42,016 nt of DNA from positions 1 through 42,016 of the forward strand of contig JAKADX010000038.1 in the NCBI GenBank assembly GCA_021818505.1. Reading direction: 5' to 3'. Within the stretch, counting starts at the first letter, position 1. Every line of letters starts with the position of its first letter. The DNA is from Pseudomonadota bacterium. Lineage in GTDB: Bacteria; Pseudomonadota; Alphaproteobacteria; Acetobacterales; Acetobacteraceae. The notes beneath the pieces were generated by a model. That model was not told the DNA's origin. It saw nothing but the letters and a program-made list of their open reading frames with translations, and did no database searches. The translations under genes were made by a program, and so were the position numbers. Shown here piece by piece: positions 1-7,514 of this stretch.

Positions 1-144
1 CGTGGCGCCGGAAATTGTCGGGTCGCACTCGGCCATGTCGGCGAGTATCCGCAGCGCCAGTTGCCGAACGCGGCGGTCATGGTCGCGCTGCGCGCGATCG
101 GTCGCGCGTTGCTGGCGCCGGCGGTCGTCTTTGAGGGGCGTCAT
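1..144 (-). CDS. Truncated hypothetical protein, N-terminal 48 residues
   Basis: An open frame reads leftward from an ATG at 144 and runs off the left edge of the window without a stop. The start has an excellent ribosome binding site, AAGGAGG, about 8 nt upstream. The visible part is highly charged: MTPLKDDRRRQQ, then Arg/Asp/Gln-rich helix-forming sequence ending near ILADMAECDP. I recognise no domain. It reads in the same direction as the next three genes and probably belongs to the same integrated element. The gene call rests mainly on the binding site and the open frame. Confidence 0.5.
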   Translation of the reverse strand, partial: MTPLKDDRRRQQRATDRAQRDHDRRVRQLALRILADMAECDPTISGAT

Positions 145-262
145 CGCGACGGCCTCCTTGTCGGAGGCGCGGCTTGCAAAAAATCGGCTGATCGGCTATG
201 GAATGCGTGTCACCCGCATTTCGGCCTGCCCATCCTTCTGCGTCGCCGCGCAGGGGATGGGA

Positions 263-523
263 TCAGGCTGCGTTCCGCGGGCGGCCTCGGCCGCGGGCAG
301 GGGCGTTGTGAACCTGCACCACCGCTGCGCGCAGGTCGTCGGGATCGATGTATCGCGTGCCAAACATTTTTATGAACGGAATGTTACGTAAGGTAATCTG
401 CTGGTAGATCGCCCGTGGCGTCACGCCCAACGCGGCGGCAGCTTGATCGATCGTGATTCGGCGGCCGACAAACGCAGCGTGCAGGTCTGTGCTTCCGGCG
501 GCGTCTGGTGGTGTGGCTGTCAT
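263..523 (-). CDS. Excisionase-like helix-turn-helix DNA-binding protein
   Basis: Small protein of 86 residues with a MerR/excisionase-type winged helix-turn-helix. ITIDQAAAALGVTPRAIY is the helix-turn-helix, and a wing and strand region follow, ending in RYIDPDDLR, typical of the HTH_17/excisionase group. The C-terminus is a basic tail (ARGRGRPRN). I chose the ATG at 523 because GGAG lies 7 nt upstream; in-frame ATGs at 538 and 553 lack a good site. It lies downstream of an integrase and an unknown gene on the same strand. A role as recombination directionality factor or local repressor is inferred from that context. Confidence 0.65.
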   Translation of the reverse strand: MTATPPDAAGSTDLHAAFVGRRITIDQAAAALGVTPRAIYQQITLRNIPFIKMFGTRYIDPDDLRAAVVQVHNAPARGRGRPRNAA

Positions 524-585
524 TCTAGGCTCCGGCATGTTGTTCGGAGCCATTCAATGGCGTCTTCGCAGGGCAGTCTCCCGAC

Positions 586-1230
586 TTAAGCGACAATCGT
601 TTGTCGGGACTTTTCGGCCATCTCCATCAGCACAAAGGCGCTTGCGTCGCGGGTGAAGTGCTGCGAAACCTGCTCCGCTGTCGGGGGATCGTTTTCCACC
701 AGCGCGAGCAGATTTAGTAAAAGGCGAGTGGCCGGTTGATCGGGCGAAAGCGGTTTGCCTATGCGCCGCCCCGGATTGGCCCGGTGCCAGGATGTGAGAA
801 CACATCCAGCCCAACAGTCTAAGCCTCTGGCCCATGCCGAACGTGGATCAAATCGTTTCAAGCTTCCGTCGAAACACGGCCATAGCTCTGCGACATGCCG
901 TGCGGTGTCGAGCAGAGCACGTAGGCTTTCGGCGTGCGCAGTGCCGGGTGCAACGTTTGCCGTTGCCCATGCCGCGATGGAGGGCAGGTCACGCAGCAGA
1001 GTCCCGATCGCACCGCGCACGGCATTACTTTGTGCAATCAGGCGCCGGCCCGAAGGGGACGGCTTGGCGGCGAGCCGCGTCGCCCTGTTTTTGTGGGCGA
1101 GTCGGTAGCGCTCAAGTATGTCCGCGATCGCTCCGCAATCGCCGGCATCCGGCGTGGCCCATGTTGGCTTTGCATCGCGATACGCCGCGCGCACCGCCTC
1201 CGCAGTGACCGGCCGCGCGTTGCCGCTCAC
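586..1230 (-). CDS. Hypothetical protein coupled to integrase
   Basis: Protein of 214 residues that I do not recognise. It starts with a GTG at 1230 that overlaps the integrase stop codon (GTGA), so translation is probably coupled to integrase. The sequence is Ala/Arg-rich and mostly helical, with no signal peptide, membrane segment or metal motif. The middle (about residues 60-130) looks like a compact helical domain with several Trp, and the C-terminus ends VLMEMAEKSRQTIVA. Its position between an integrase and an excisionase-like gene makes it an accessory gene of the element. A replication, regulatory or cargo role cannot be told apart. Confidence 0.6.
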   Translation of the reverse strand: MSGNARPVTAEAVRAAYRDAKPTWATPDAGDCGAIADILERYRLAHKNRATRLAAKPSPSGRRLIAQSNAVRGAIGTLLRDLPSIAAWATANVAPGTAHAESLRALLDTARHVAELWPCFDGSLKRFDPRSAWARGLDCWAGCVLTSWHRANPGRRIGKPLSPDQPATRLLLNLLALVENDPPTAEQVSQHFTRDASAFVLMEMAEKSRQTIVA

Positions 1231-2462
1231 GCCCGCCGCCCGGCCGGCAGCGGCACAACTTCGGCGCCGGACTTGCCGGCCCCGGTGATGACGGCCCCCG
1301 CCCGTTCGGTTGCAGCGCGCAGCGGGTCGTCAAACAAGTGCGCGTATCGCGCCGTGATGCCCGGCTGTGTATGTCCCAGCAGTGCGCCTATGATCGGCAG
1401 AGAAAGCCCGGACGATGCCAGGATCGACGCATAGGTGTGACGCAGGTCGTGAATCCGCGCGCCAGTGATTCCGGCCTTGCGACAGACAGCCGCCCAAAAA
1501 TGCTTGATGTCGCCGAGTGGCTTTCCGTTGACGCTCGCAAACACATACGAAACCGGCGGCAACTTGATCTGCGCCCGACGCGCATCCTCCTTGTCTGCCT
1601 CCGCTCGCATCTCGGTCAGCAGTGCGAGTGCCGGCGCGGATAACGGGACACGATGCAGCTTGTCCGTCTTGGTTGTCCCGCGCGGCTTCGTCCACACGCC
1701 GGCCGCAAGATCGAAGTCCTGCCAACGCGCCGCCAGCGTCTCGCCTTTGCGTGCGCCGGTCAGCAGTAGCAGGCGCACGGCGCTCGCGCTGATGCGCTCA
1801 GGGTGCGCCGCCAGCGCATCGGACAAGCGCGCGATTTCCGCGCCGCTCAAATACCGTTCGCGTTTGTGCTCCGGTTCGCGTTCGATGCCCCGGGCCGGGT
1901 TGGTCTCACGCAACTCCCATTTCACCGCCAGGGCCATCATCTTCGACACGACAGCAACGCTGCGGTTCGCGGCGTAGGGTCCGGTCGCGGCGATCTTCTT
2001 GTGCATCGCCTCGATATCCGCGTGACGCAGTTCCGCAACCTTCTTGCTACCCAACGCAGGCCGGATGTGGACGCGCAACAGCCGCCTATATTCGTCCTGC
2101 GTCCCCGGCCGCTTCTTGGGCAGGTGCTCCGCCTCGAAACGGTCGGCGAGGTCATTGACGGTCGGCGCTGCCCGCTCGGCGTGCCGCTCGGCCATCGGAT
2201 CAGCGCCGCTGTCCACCAGTCGGCGCAGTTCCTTCGCCCGTTCGCGTGCCGCCCGGACGTTCCAAGCGGATGCGTCACCGATCGTCAGGCGTCGCTCGAT
2301 TCCGCGCGCGCGGTAGTTGAACACCCATGACCGTCCGCCCGCCGCCGTGACGCGCACGCCCAGCCCGCGCACCTCGGCGTCGTACGTGATCCTATTGCCC
2401 CTCGCAGGAGGTGGCAGATCACGCACGATCCGATCAGTCAGCGCCGCGGAGCCGGACACCAT
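1227..2462 (-). CDS. Tyrosine recombinase / P4-type integrase
   Basis: Site-specific recombinase of 411 residues. The N-terminal part (GLGVRVTAAG, then a strand-rich stretch ending RRLTIGD) matches the DUF4102-like arm-binding domain of tRNA-targeting integrases. A SAM-like core-binding domain follows at about 100-190. The catalytic domain carries Arg238 (TGARKGE), His338 and Arg341 (HDLRHT), His364 (GHTQPG) and the nucleophile Tyr373 (TARYAHL), so the enzyme looks intact. I chose the ATG at 2462 because family members begin just before LTDRIV. A start at 2576 or 2612 would add an unconserved tail. It reads away from a tRNA-like fragment at 2737-2780, the usual arrangement at an island end. 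Confidence 0.93.
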   Translation of the reverse strand: MVSGSAALTDRIVRDLPPPARGNRITYDAEVRGLGVRVTAAGGRSWVFNYRARGIERRLTIGDASAWNVRAARERAKELRRLVDSGADPMAERHAERAAPTVNDLADRFEAEHLPKKRPGTQDEYRRLLRVHIRPALGSKKVAELRHADIEAMHKKIAATGPYAANRSVAVVSKMMALAVKWELRETNPARGIEREPEHKRERYLSGAEIARLSDALAAHPERISASAVRLLLLTGARKGETLAARWQDFDLAAGVWTKPRGTTKTDKLHRVPLSAPALALLTEMRAEADKEDARRAQIKLPPVSYVFASVNGKPLGDIKHFWAAVCRKAGITGARIHDLRHTYASILASSGLSLPIIGALLGHTQPGITARYAHLFDDPLRAATERAGAVITGAGKSGAEVVPLPAGRRA

Positions 2463-2727
2463 GCGGACACGCCCGCGCTCGTCCTGCCGGCTCGCAAGAG
2501 ATGCCCCGCCCGGAGATTGTGCAAAATCTCCGCCCGGCTCGGTTTTGTGATGGTCACCGCTCGGTCCCGTCGCCATGAAGAATTTTCCCGTGTCCGCGTC
2601 GTGTCCGCACAAAATATGCCGTCCGGTGCAATTCCATGCAACCGTTTTCTTGCGGCGTCACCGCAATGCGGCGGATTTCCGCGATCTCGTGCGGGGGGGT
2701 CATGCGGACACGCGGGGCTGTGTCCGC
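2460..2727. repeat. Cluster of GTGTCCGC repeats, probable integrase arm sites
   Basis: The 8-mer GTGTCCGC occurs at 2590-2597, 2601-2608 and 2720-2727. Its complement GCGGACAC occurs at 2463-2470 and 2704-2711. The last two sites form a perfect inverted repeat (2704-2727, 8-nt spacer). A 13-bp direct repeat, CATGCGGACACGC, lies at 2460-2472 and 2701-2713; the first copy includes the integrase start codon. Five copies in 268 bp between the integrase and the tRNA-like fragment fit arm-type binding sites for integrase or excisionase, and could also allow autoregulation. Confidence 0.6.
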
Positions 2728-2736
2728 ACTGGCGCA

Positions 2737-2780
2737 AACTTTTAATCTTGGGGTCGAGGGTTCGAGTCCCTCCGGGCTCA
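2737..2780 (+). other. 3' fragment of a tRNA-Lys(UUU)-like gene; probable attachment site
   Basis: The sequence reads like the 3' half of a tRNA. An anticodon loop CTTTTAA (2739-2745, anticodon TTT) is followed by a variable region, a T arm GAGGG-TTCGAGT-CCCTC (2756-2772), and a 3' acceptor strand CGGGCTC (2773-2779) with discriminator A2780. No matching 5' acceptor strand (GAGCCCG) or D arm is present upstream, so the gene is not complete. CCA is not encoded. Such fragments are left where an island integrates into the 3' end of a tRNA gene. The intact copy should lie beyond the left edge of the window. Confidence 0.7.
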
Positions 2781-2924
2781 TACCGCAAAACCAGACGGTT
2801 GCATGGCGTCCCTTGCGCGCAGGGTTTGGCAACTCTGCGCCCCGCGCCGGCCCGGCGTCCCGACCCTCCCTTCCAACGCCTCGTTCCCGTGACGATATGC
2901 AGGGCGCTGAGAGGGAGCGGAGCC

Positions 2925-3221
2925 ATGAAACGCACCTTTGGAGCGGTCATCCTGGGAACCGTGATGCTCGCGGTTTCGGCGGGTGCCCCGGCCCAGCAAC
3001 CCGCGCCGACGCAGAGCGTGGTGGTGCAGCGAGCGCCGAAGATGGAGCAGAGCACGACGCAGCCGGGCAACAAGCCGTTGTTCTCGATCTTCGGTCTGCC
3101 GGCGCGGATCAGCGCGCCCGTGGCGGCGCCATACTGCAACTGTCCGATGGCCAATTACGGCGGCCAGCCGATGCGCGGCGCCGATGCGGTCGCGGCGCAG
3201 GTCGGGGGCGGCATCCCCTGA
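2925..3221 (+). CDS. Small secreted hypothetical protein
   Basis: Protein of 98 residues with a clear Sec signal peptide: Lys/Arg at 2-3, a hydrophobic stretch (FGAVILGTVMLAVSAG) and a likely cleavage site after APA at residue 23. The mature part is Gln/Pro-rich, then holds a short hydrophobic patch (FSIFGLPARIS) and a CNC pair at 71-73. I know no family for it. The ATG at 2925 is supported by GAGGGAG 7 nt upstream. It is the first gene on the chromosomal side of the attachment site and faces the exporter operon tail to tail, 9 bp apart, so it is probably a separate unit. Confidence 0.6.
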   Translation: MKRTFGAVILGTVMLAVSAGAPAQQPAPTQSVVVQRAPKMEQSTTQPGNKPLFSIFGLPARISAPVAAPYCNCPMANYGGQPMRGADAVAAQVGGGIP

Positions 3222-3230
3222 CGGGGCCGA

Positions 3231-3953
3231 TTATCCAGCCGAACGCAGAAAGGACGAGGCAGCCCCGTCCGCGACGACCCGTCCGTCCAGCAGAGCGATG
3301 CGGCGGTCGGCCATGGCGGCCAGGGCCTCGTCATGGGTCACGGTGATCACGGTTCGGCCCTGCCGCGCCAGCGCACGCAGAATGGTGAATACCGCGCGGC
3401 CGTTGCGAGTATCGAGCGCGCCGGTCGGTTCGTCGGCCAGCACCACAGCGGGATCGTTGGCCAGCGCGCGGGCGATCGCGGTGCGCTGACGTTCCCCGCC
3501 GGAGAGCTGGTCCGGTCGCTTGGTCTCCAGGTCGGGCATGTCGAGCGCGCCCAGCAGCGCGCGCGCCCGCGCCCGCATCTGTCCCGCCGTCAGCCGGCCG
3601 GCCTCGCGCATCGGCAGCATGACGTTGTCGGCAACCGTGAACTCCGGGAGCAGGAAGTGGAACTGGAAGACGAACCCGAAATGCCACAGGCGCAGACCGG
3701 CACGGGCCTCGTCGGAGAGGGCGCCGGTCGGCTGGCCCGCGAGCAGCAGTTCGCCCGTGGTCGGACGGTCCAGTAGCCCGAGCAGATACAGCAGCGACGA
3801 CTTGCCCGACCCCGACGGGCCGGTGATGACCGTGAAGCTGCCCGGCGCGAACACCGCGTCCACGTCGCTGACCAGGATGGTCGGCACCTGACCGGGCAGC
3901 ACGCGGCCGAGGGCCTGCGCCTGCAGGACGGGCGTGCCGTCGGTTGCGCTCAT
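3231..3953 (-). CDS. ABC exporter ATPase, LolD/MacB/DevA type
   Basis: ATP-binding subunit of 240 residues with all motifs intact: Walker A GPSGSGKS (45-52), Q-loop Gln97, signature LSGGERQR (150-157), Walker B VVLADEP (170-176) and switch His207. The short Q-loop region and the signature are typical of the LolD/MacB group, which powers FtsX-like permeases without transporting through the membrane pore. The ATG at 3953 overlaps the permease stop (ATGA), so it is the third and last gene of the operon. The gene order adaptor, permease, ATPase matches the devBCA type. The substrate is unknown. Confidence 0.9.
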   Translation of the reverse strand: MSATDGTPVLQAQALGRVLPGQVPTILVSDVDAVFAPGSFTVITGPSGSGKSSLLYLLGLLDRPTTGELLLAGQPTGALSDEARAGLRLWHFGFVFQFHFLLPEFTVADNVMLPMREAGRLTAGQMRARARALLGALDMPDLETKRPDQLSGGERQRTAIARALANDPAVVLADEPTGALDTRNGRAVFTILRALARQGRTVITVTHDEALAAMADRRIALLDGRVVADGAASSFLRSAG

Positions 3954-5194
3954 GTCGCGCCGCGGATCACCGCCAGCGGATCGATGCGGGCGGCGCGGCG
4001 TGCCGGCAGCGATGACGCGCTGACCGCCGCAAGCAGCGCCAGCGCTCCCGCCGAGCCGTAGATCCACCAGGATTGCGCGATCATCAGCGTCTGCGTCGGG
4101 TCCGCCGCGCCGGGCGCGGGAACGCGGCCGAGTGCGAGTGACAGCAGCCGCCCCAGCGCCCAGCCCGCGACCATGCCCAGCAGGCCGACCACCGCGCCTT
4201 CGAGGATAAAGATATGGACGATGCGGCGTGAGGCGACGCCGATCGACCGCATGATCGCGATGTCGCGCCCCTTTTCCAGCACGACGGTCGAGATGATGTT
4301 GAAGATGCCGAAACCGGCGACGAGCAGGATCGCGCCAAGTGTGGAGTAGATGATCCAGTTCTGCAGCGCGAGCACGTCGAGGAAGCGGCGGTAGGTTTCT
4401 TCCCACGGCGCGGTCTTGTAGCCGAACCGTCCCTCGATGCGGGCGGCGAACGGGATGGAGCGGCTGATGTCGGCAAGACGGATGCCGATCTGGTTCACCA
4501 CCCGCGGCCGCGCCTGCATCGACTGCTGCCGCACGAGGTTGACATAGACGCGGAGCAGGTCCTGTTCCTCCAGCCCGGTGAAATACAGGCCCACCACGCG
4601 CAGCGTGCTCTCCCGCCCGCCCGCCGCAACCGCGGCGACGCTGTCGCCGATCCCCACCCCCATTTTCGCCGCAAGACTGCGGCCGAGCACGATGCCGGAG
4701 GTTTCCCGCGCCAGCGCCGCGAGGCTGCCCGCCACCATGTCCTGCGCCAGGCTGGTCACCTTGCCCTGCCGTGCCGGATCGATGCCGAGCGCGCTCACCG
4801 CGTAGTCGCGCCCGCTGCGGCGCAGGATCAACTGGCCGCTCAGCATCGGCGCCGCGGTGACGCCTGGCATCCGGTCCAGCGCGGGGACGATGCTGCCCGC
4901 CGCCGCGATGCCGCGCACCGGGTCGCGCGGCAGCACGCGGCGGACAGCCACGGCCGCGTCAGGGTGCAGCATCTGCAGCGGCTGCGCCGCCGGGACGCGC
5001 ACCTCGTCGGTGATCAGGACATGCGGGTTGCTCTCGACCAACTGGCGCAGAAAGTAGGTGTGGAAGCCCTGCATCATGCCGGAGATGGCGATGTAGATGC
5101 CGACCCCGAGCATCACGCCGAGCACCGAGACGGCGGTCTGCCGCTTGCGGCCGCGCAGGTGCGCGAACGCGATGTCCAGCGCCAGCGGGATCAT
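3950..5194 (-). CDS. FtsX/MacB-like ABC exporter permease
   Basis: Membrane protein of 414 residues. One transmembrane segment lies near the N-terminus after FAHLRGRKRQTAVSVLGV. A large periplasmic MacB-PCD-like domain (about 45-285) follows, then three C-terminal helices starting near IIYSTLGAILLVAGFGIFNI, with the FtsX signature GRDIAIMRSIGVASRRI between them. This four-helix plan is that of MacB, LolC/E and DevC. It overlaps the adaptor gene upstream and the ATPase gene downstream by 4 bp each. No outer membrane channel gene is in the window, so a TolC-like partner would have to be encoded elsewhere. Confidence 0.9.
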   Translation of the reverse strand: MIPLALDIAFAHLRGRKRQTAVSVLGVMLGVGIYIAISGMMQGFHTYFLRQLVESNPHVLITDEVRVPAAQPLQMLHPDAAVAVRRVLPRDPVRGIAAAGSIVPALDRMPGVTAAPMLSGQLILRRSGRDYAVSALGIDPARQGKVTSLAQDMVAGSLAALARETSGIVLGRSLAAKMGVGIGDSVAAVAAGGRESTLRVVGLYFTGLEEQDLLRVYVNLVRQQSMQARPRVVNQIGIRLADISRSIPFAARIEGRFGYKTAPWEETYRRFLDVLALQNWIIYSTLGAILLVAGFGIFNIISTVVLEKGRDIAIMRSIGVASRRIVHIFILEGAVVGLLGMVAGWALGRLLSLALGRVPAPGAADPTQTLMIAQSWWIYGSAGALALLAAVSASSLPARRAARIDPLAVIRGAT

Positions 5195-6381
5195 GCGCCG
5201 CCCCGCGTAATCGGCCGGACGCGCCCGCCGTCGCTGAGACGATCCGGCGGGTCGGCGATGACTGTCGCGTCGGCCGCCAGCCCCTCGCGTATCTCGGTCG
5301 CCTCCGGGCCCTCGGCGCCGAGCGTGACCGGTGTGCGGCGCGCGATGCCGTCCTGGACGCGGAACACATAGGCCTCTCCCGGCATTCCGCCCTTGGCCTG
5401 CGCGTGCCGCACCGCGGCGCTGGGCACCAGCAGCGCGTCCCGGCGCTGCGCCACCACGATGTTCACGTCCACCGTCATGCCGATCATCAGCCTCGTGTCC
5501 GGCGGCAGCGCCGCCTCCACGCGATAGGTGCGCGTGGCGGTGTCGCCCTGGCCGCGGATGTTGGTCACGCGTGCGTCAAACACCTCGCCGGGAAAGGCGT
5601 CGGCGCGGATCGCGACGGGCGCGCCCATGCGCACCTGCGGGATGTCGCGTTCGTCCACGTCGGCGGCGATCCGCAGGCGCGCGGGGGAGGCCACCGTGTA
5701 CAGCACCGTGTTGGCCGCCACGGTTTCGCCGGCTTCGACCGGGCGGGTCATTACGATCCCGTCGAGCGGGCTCGCGATCGTGTATTCGGCCAGTTGCTTC
5801 TCGAGCATCGCGGCGATGGCGGCGGCGCGGTCGCGTTCCTCGCGGGATCGCTGCTCCGCCTGCGGCGAGCGCACGCCGCGCTGCAACAGCGCCTGATCGC
5901 GCGCCAGTTCCTGCTCCGCCCGCGCCAGCCGCGCCTGGGCGTCACCCAGCCGTTGCCGCGCCTCGCGATCGTCGAGCCGCGCGAGTACCTGCCCACGGCG
6001 CACGTGATCGCCCTCCTCGGCCAGCAGCGTGTCGATGCGGCCGGCCACCGTCGTGCCGATCCGCGCGGTATCGATCGCCTCCACCAGCCCCGTCGCATAG
6101 ACCGCCTCGATCGCTTCGCCACGCCAGGGGTGGACGACGGTCACCGCCAGCGGCCGTTGCAGCGTCCACCACGCGCCGCCGGCGGCAGCCGCCAGCGCCA
6201 GCAGGGGCAGCACGAGGCGCAGAACGCTGCGCCGACGGCGCGGCACGATGCCGATGACCGGCGGCAGGCCCGACGGGAGGGGCACAATGTCCCGCTCGCC
6301 GACCACCGGCGGCGGACCGGCCTGGTCTGCGGCGCCCTGCGTCGCGGTATCGGGCTGGGGTTCGCCCTTGGCATGCGGCAT
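5191..6381 (-). CDS. Periplasmic adaptor (HlyD/MacA family) of tripartite exporter
   Basis: Adaptor of 396 residues. A Pro-rich cytoplasmic leader of about 50 residues precedes one membrane anchor (about 52-72). A lipoyl-like half (RIDTLLAEEGDHVRRGQVLARLDD), an alpha-helical coiled-coil hairpin rich in Ala/Arg/Glu/Gln, the second lipoyl half (ASPLDGIVMTRPVEAGETV), and beta-barrel and membrane-proximal domains follow. I chose the ATG at 6381 because AAGGAGG lies 9 nt upstream; the ATG at 6429 has no such site. It is the first gene of the exporter operon and is divergent from the SorC regulator, sharing the intergenic region 6382-6519. Confidence 0.88.
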   Translation of the reverse strand: MPHAKGEPQPDTATQGAADQAGPPPVVGERDIVPLPSGLPPVIGIVPRRRRSVLRLVLPLLALAAAAGGAWWTLQRPLAVTVVHPWRGEAIEAVYATGLVEAIDTARIGTTVAGRIDTLLAEEGDHVRRGQVLARLDDREARQRLGDAQARLARAEQELARDQALLQRGVRSPQAEQRSREERDRAAAIAAMLEKQLAEYTIASPLDGIVMTRPVEAGETVAANTVLYTVASPARLRIAADVDERDIPQVRMGAPVAIRADAFPGEVFDARVTNIRGQGDTATRTYRVEAALPPDTRLMIGMTVDVNIVVAQRRDALLVPSAAVRHAQAKGGMPGEAYVFRVQDGIARRTPVTLGAEGPEATEIREGLAADATVIADPPDRLSDGGRVRPITRGGA

Positions 6382-6452
6382 GCCGCAAGCCTCCTTCGCC
6401 GCGGCCCGCGCCACATTGACCGCAATCAACCGCTCCCGTCCAGGGCGCGGGG

Positions 6453-6504
6453 TTGACAGCCAGCGGCGTGTTGAAATATTTTCCGCGTCAAGGAAAAATT
6501 TTCA
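6453..6504 (+). promoter_or_regulatory. Promoter with overlapping inverted-repeat operator before sorC-type gene
   Basis: TTGACA at 6453-6458 and TATTTT at 6477-6482 form a sigma70-like promoter with an 18-nt spacer. A long AT-rich inverted repeat overlaps the -10: TGAAATATTTTCC at 6472-6484 and GGAAAAATTTTCA at 6492-6504, with 11 of 13 positions paired and a 7-nt spacer. In a GC-rich genome this stands out. It lies 15 bp before the SorC-type regulator gene that leads the polyol operon and is the best candidate for its autoregulatory operator. It could also affect the divergent exporter. Confidence 0.6.
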
Positions 6505-6519
6505 CCACCAAGGTGGCGG

Positions 6520-7488
6520 ATGGAGGGGACGGTCCAGGCTTCCGGCCTGCCCGGCGATGAGGACGCGGCGCTCGCGACGCGGGCGGCGTGGCTCTACTAC
6601 GCGGGCGGCCTGACCCAGTCGGAAGTGGCGGATAAGCTCGGCGTCGCGCTTGCCAAGGCGCACCGGCTGATCGCGCGCGCGACCAAGGCGGGCCTCGTGC
6701 GCGTGTTCGTCGAGGGGCCGATCGGTGGCTGCATCGCATTGGAGGAGGCGCTGAGCGCCCGTTACGGCCTTGCCACCTGCCGCGTCGTGCCGGCGCTCGA
6801 CGAGCCGGGGCTGCCGCTGCGGGCGCTGGGGATGGCGGCGGCGACGCTGCTGCGCGAGGCGCTGGAGCGTGGGCGGCACCGGGTGATCGGACTGGGCCAT
6901 GGCCGGACGCTCGCCGCCGCCATGGACGCGCTGCCCCGACTCCCGGCGCCCGACGTACGGCTGGTGTCCCTGCTTGGCGGGGTGCCGCGGCGCATCAGTT
7001 CGGGCCCGTTCGACGTGGTCCACCGGGCCGCGGAGAAGACCGGTGCCGAAGCGTTCCTGCTGCCCGTTCCGATGATCGCCAACTCCCAGGCCGATGCCGA
7101 GGTGCTGCGCCGCCAGCGCGGCGTGGCCGAAACCCTGGCGCTCGCCGCCGAGGCGTCGCTGGTTTTCGCCGGCATCGGCGCGATCGCGGAGGCTGCGTTC
7201 CTGCCCATGGCCGGGATGCTGGACGCGGCGGAGGTGGCGGCGCTGCGCGACGCCGGCGCGGCCGGAGAGATGCTGGGGCGCTATTTCGCCGCCGACGGGT
7301 CGCTGGTCGCGACCGAACTGCACGATCGCGTCATCGCCACCCATCCCGCGGCACTCCGCGGCATCGTGGCCGTGGCCGGCGGCGCGGAAAAGACCGACGC
7401 CATCAGGGCCGTGCTGGGCAGCCGTGTCCTGACCGGCCTGATCACCGACGAGCCGACCGCGCGCCGGCTCGCCGCGCCATCCCCATGA
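6520..7488 (+). CDS. SorC/DeoR-family sugar-responsive transcriptional regulator
   Basis: Regulator of 322 residues. An N-terminal helix-turn-helix at about 31-52 (LTQSEVADKLGVALAKAHRL) precedes a SorC-type sugar-phosphate-binding domain with GLGHGRTLAAAMDALPR, a ribose-isomerase-like fold, and a C-terminal GGAEKTDAIRAVL. Members such as EryD and the SmoC/DalR types control polyol operons and release DNA on binding the substrate or its phosphate. Here it leads the operon, and its gene end meets the binding-protein gene. The likely operator lies just upstream at 6472-6504. The ligand is unknown; a polyol or polyol phosphate is inferred. Confidence 0.9.
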   Translation: MEGTVQASGLPGDEDAALATRAAWLYYAGGLTQSEVADKLGVALAKAHRLIARATKAGLVRVFVEGPIGGCIALEEALSARYGLATCRVVPALDEPGLPLRALGMAAATLLREALERGRHRVIGLGHGRTLAAAMDALPRLPAPDVRLVSLLGGVPRRISSGPFDVVHRAAEKTGAEAFLLPVPMIANSQADAEVLRRQRGVAETLALAAEASLVFAGIGAIAEAAFLPMAGMLDAAEVAALRDAGAAGEMLGRYFAADGSLVATELHDRVIATHPAALRGIVAVAGGAEKTDAIRAVLGSRVLTGLITDEPTARRLAAPSP

Positions 7489-7514
7489 CGCGCGAGACAA
7501 AGGGAGAGAGACCA

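Noticed and set aside
2460-2727. A CRISPR array
   Set aside because: The repeats are only 8 bp (13 bp at most), irregularly spaced and in both orientations, and no cas genes are near.
2737-2780. A complete tRNA gene
   Set aside because: The 3' half fits, but no D arm or pairing 5' acceptor strand is found in the 70 bp upstream.
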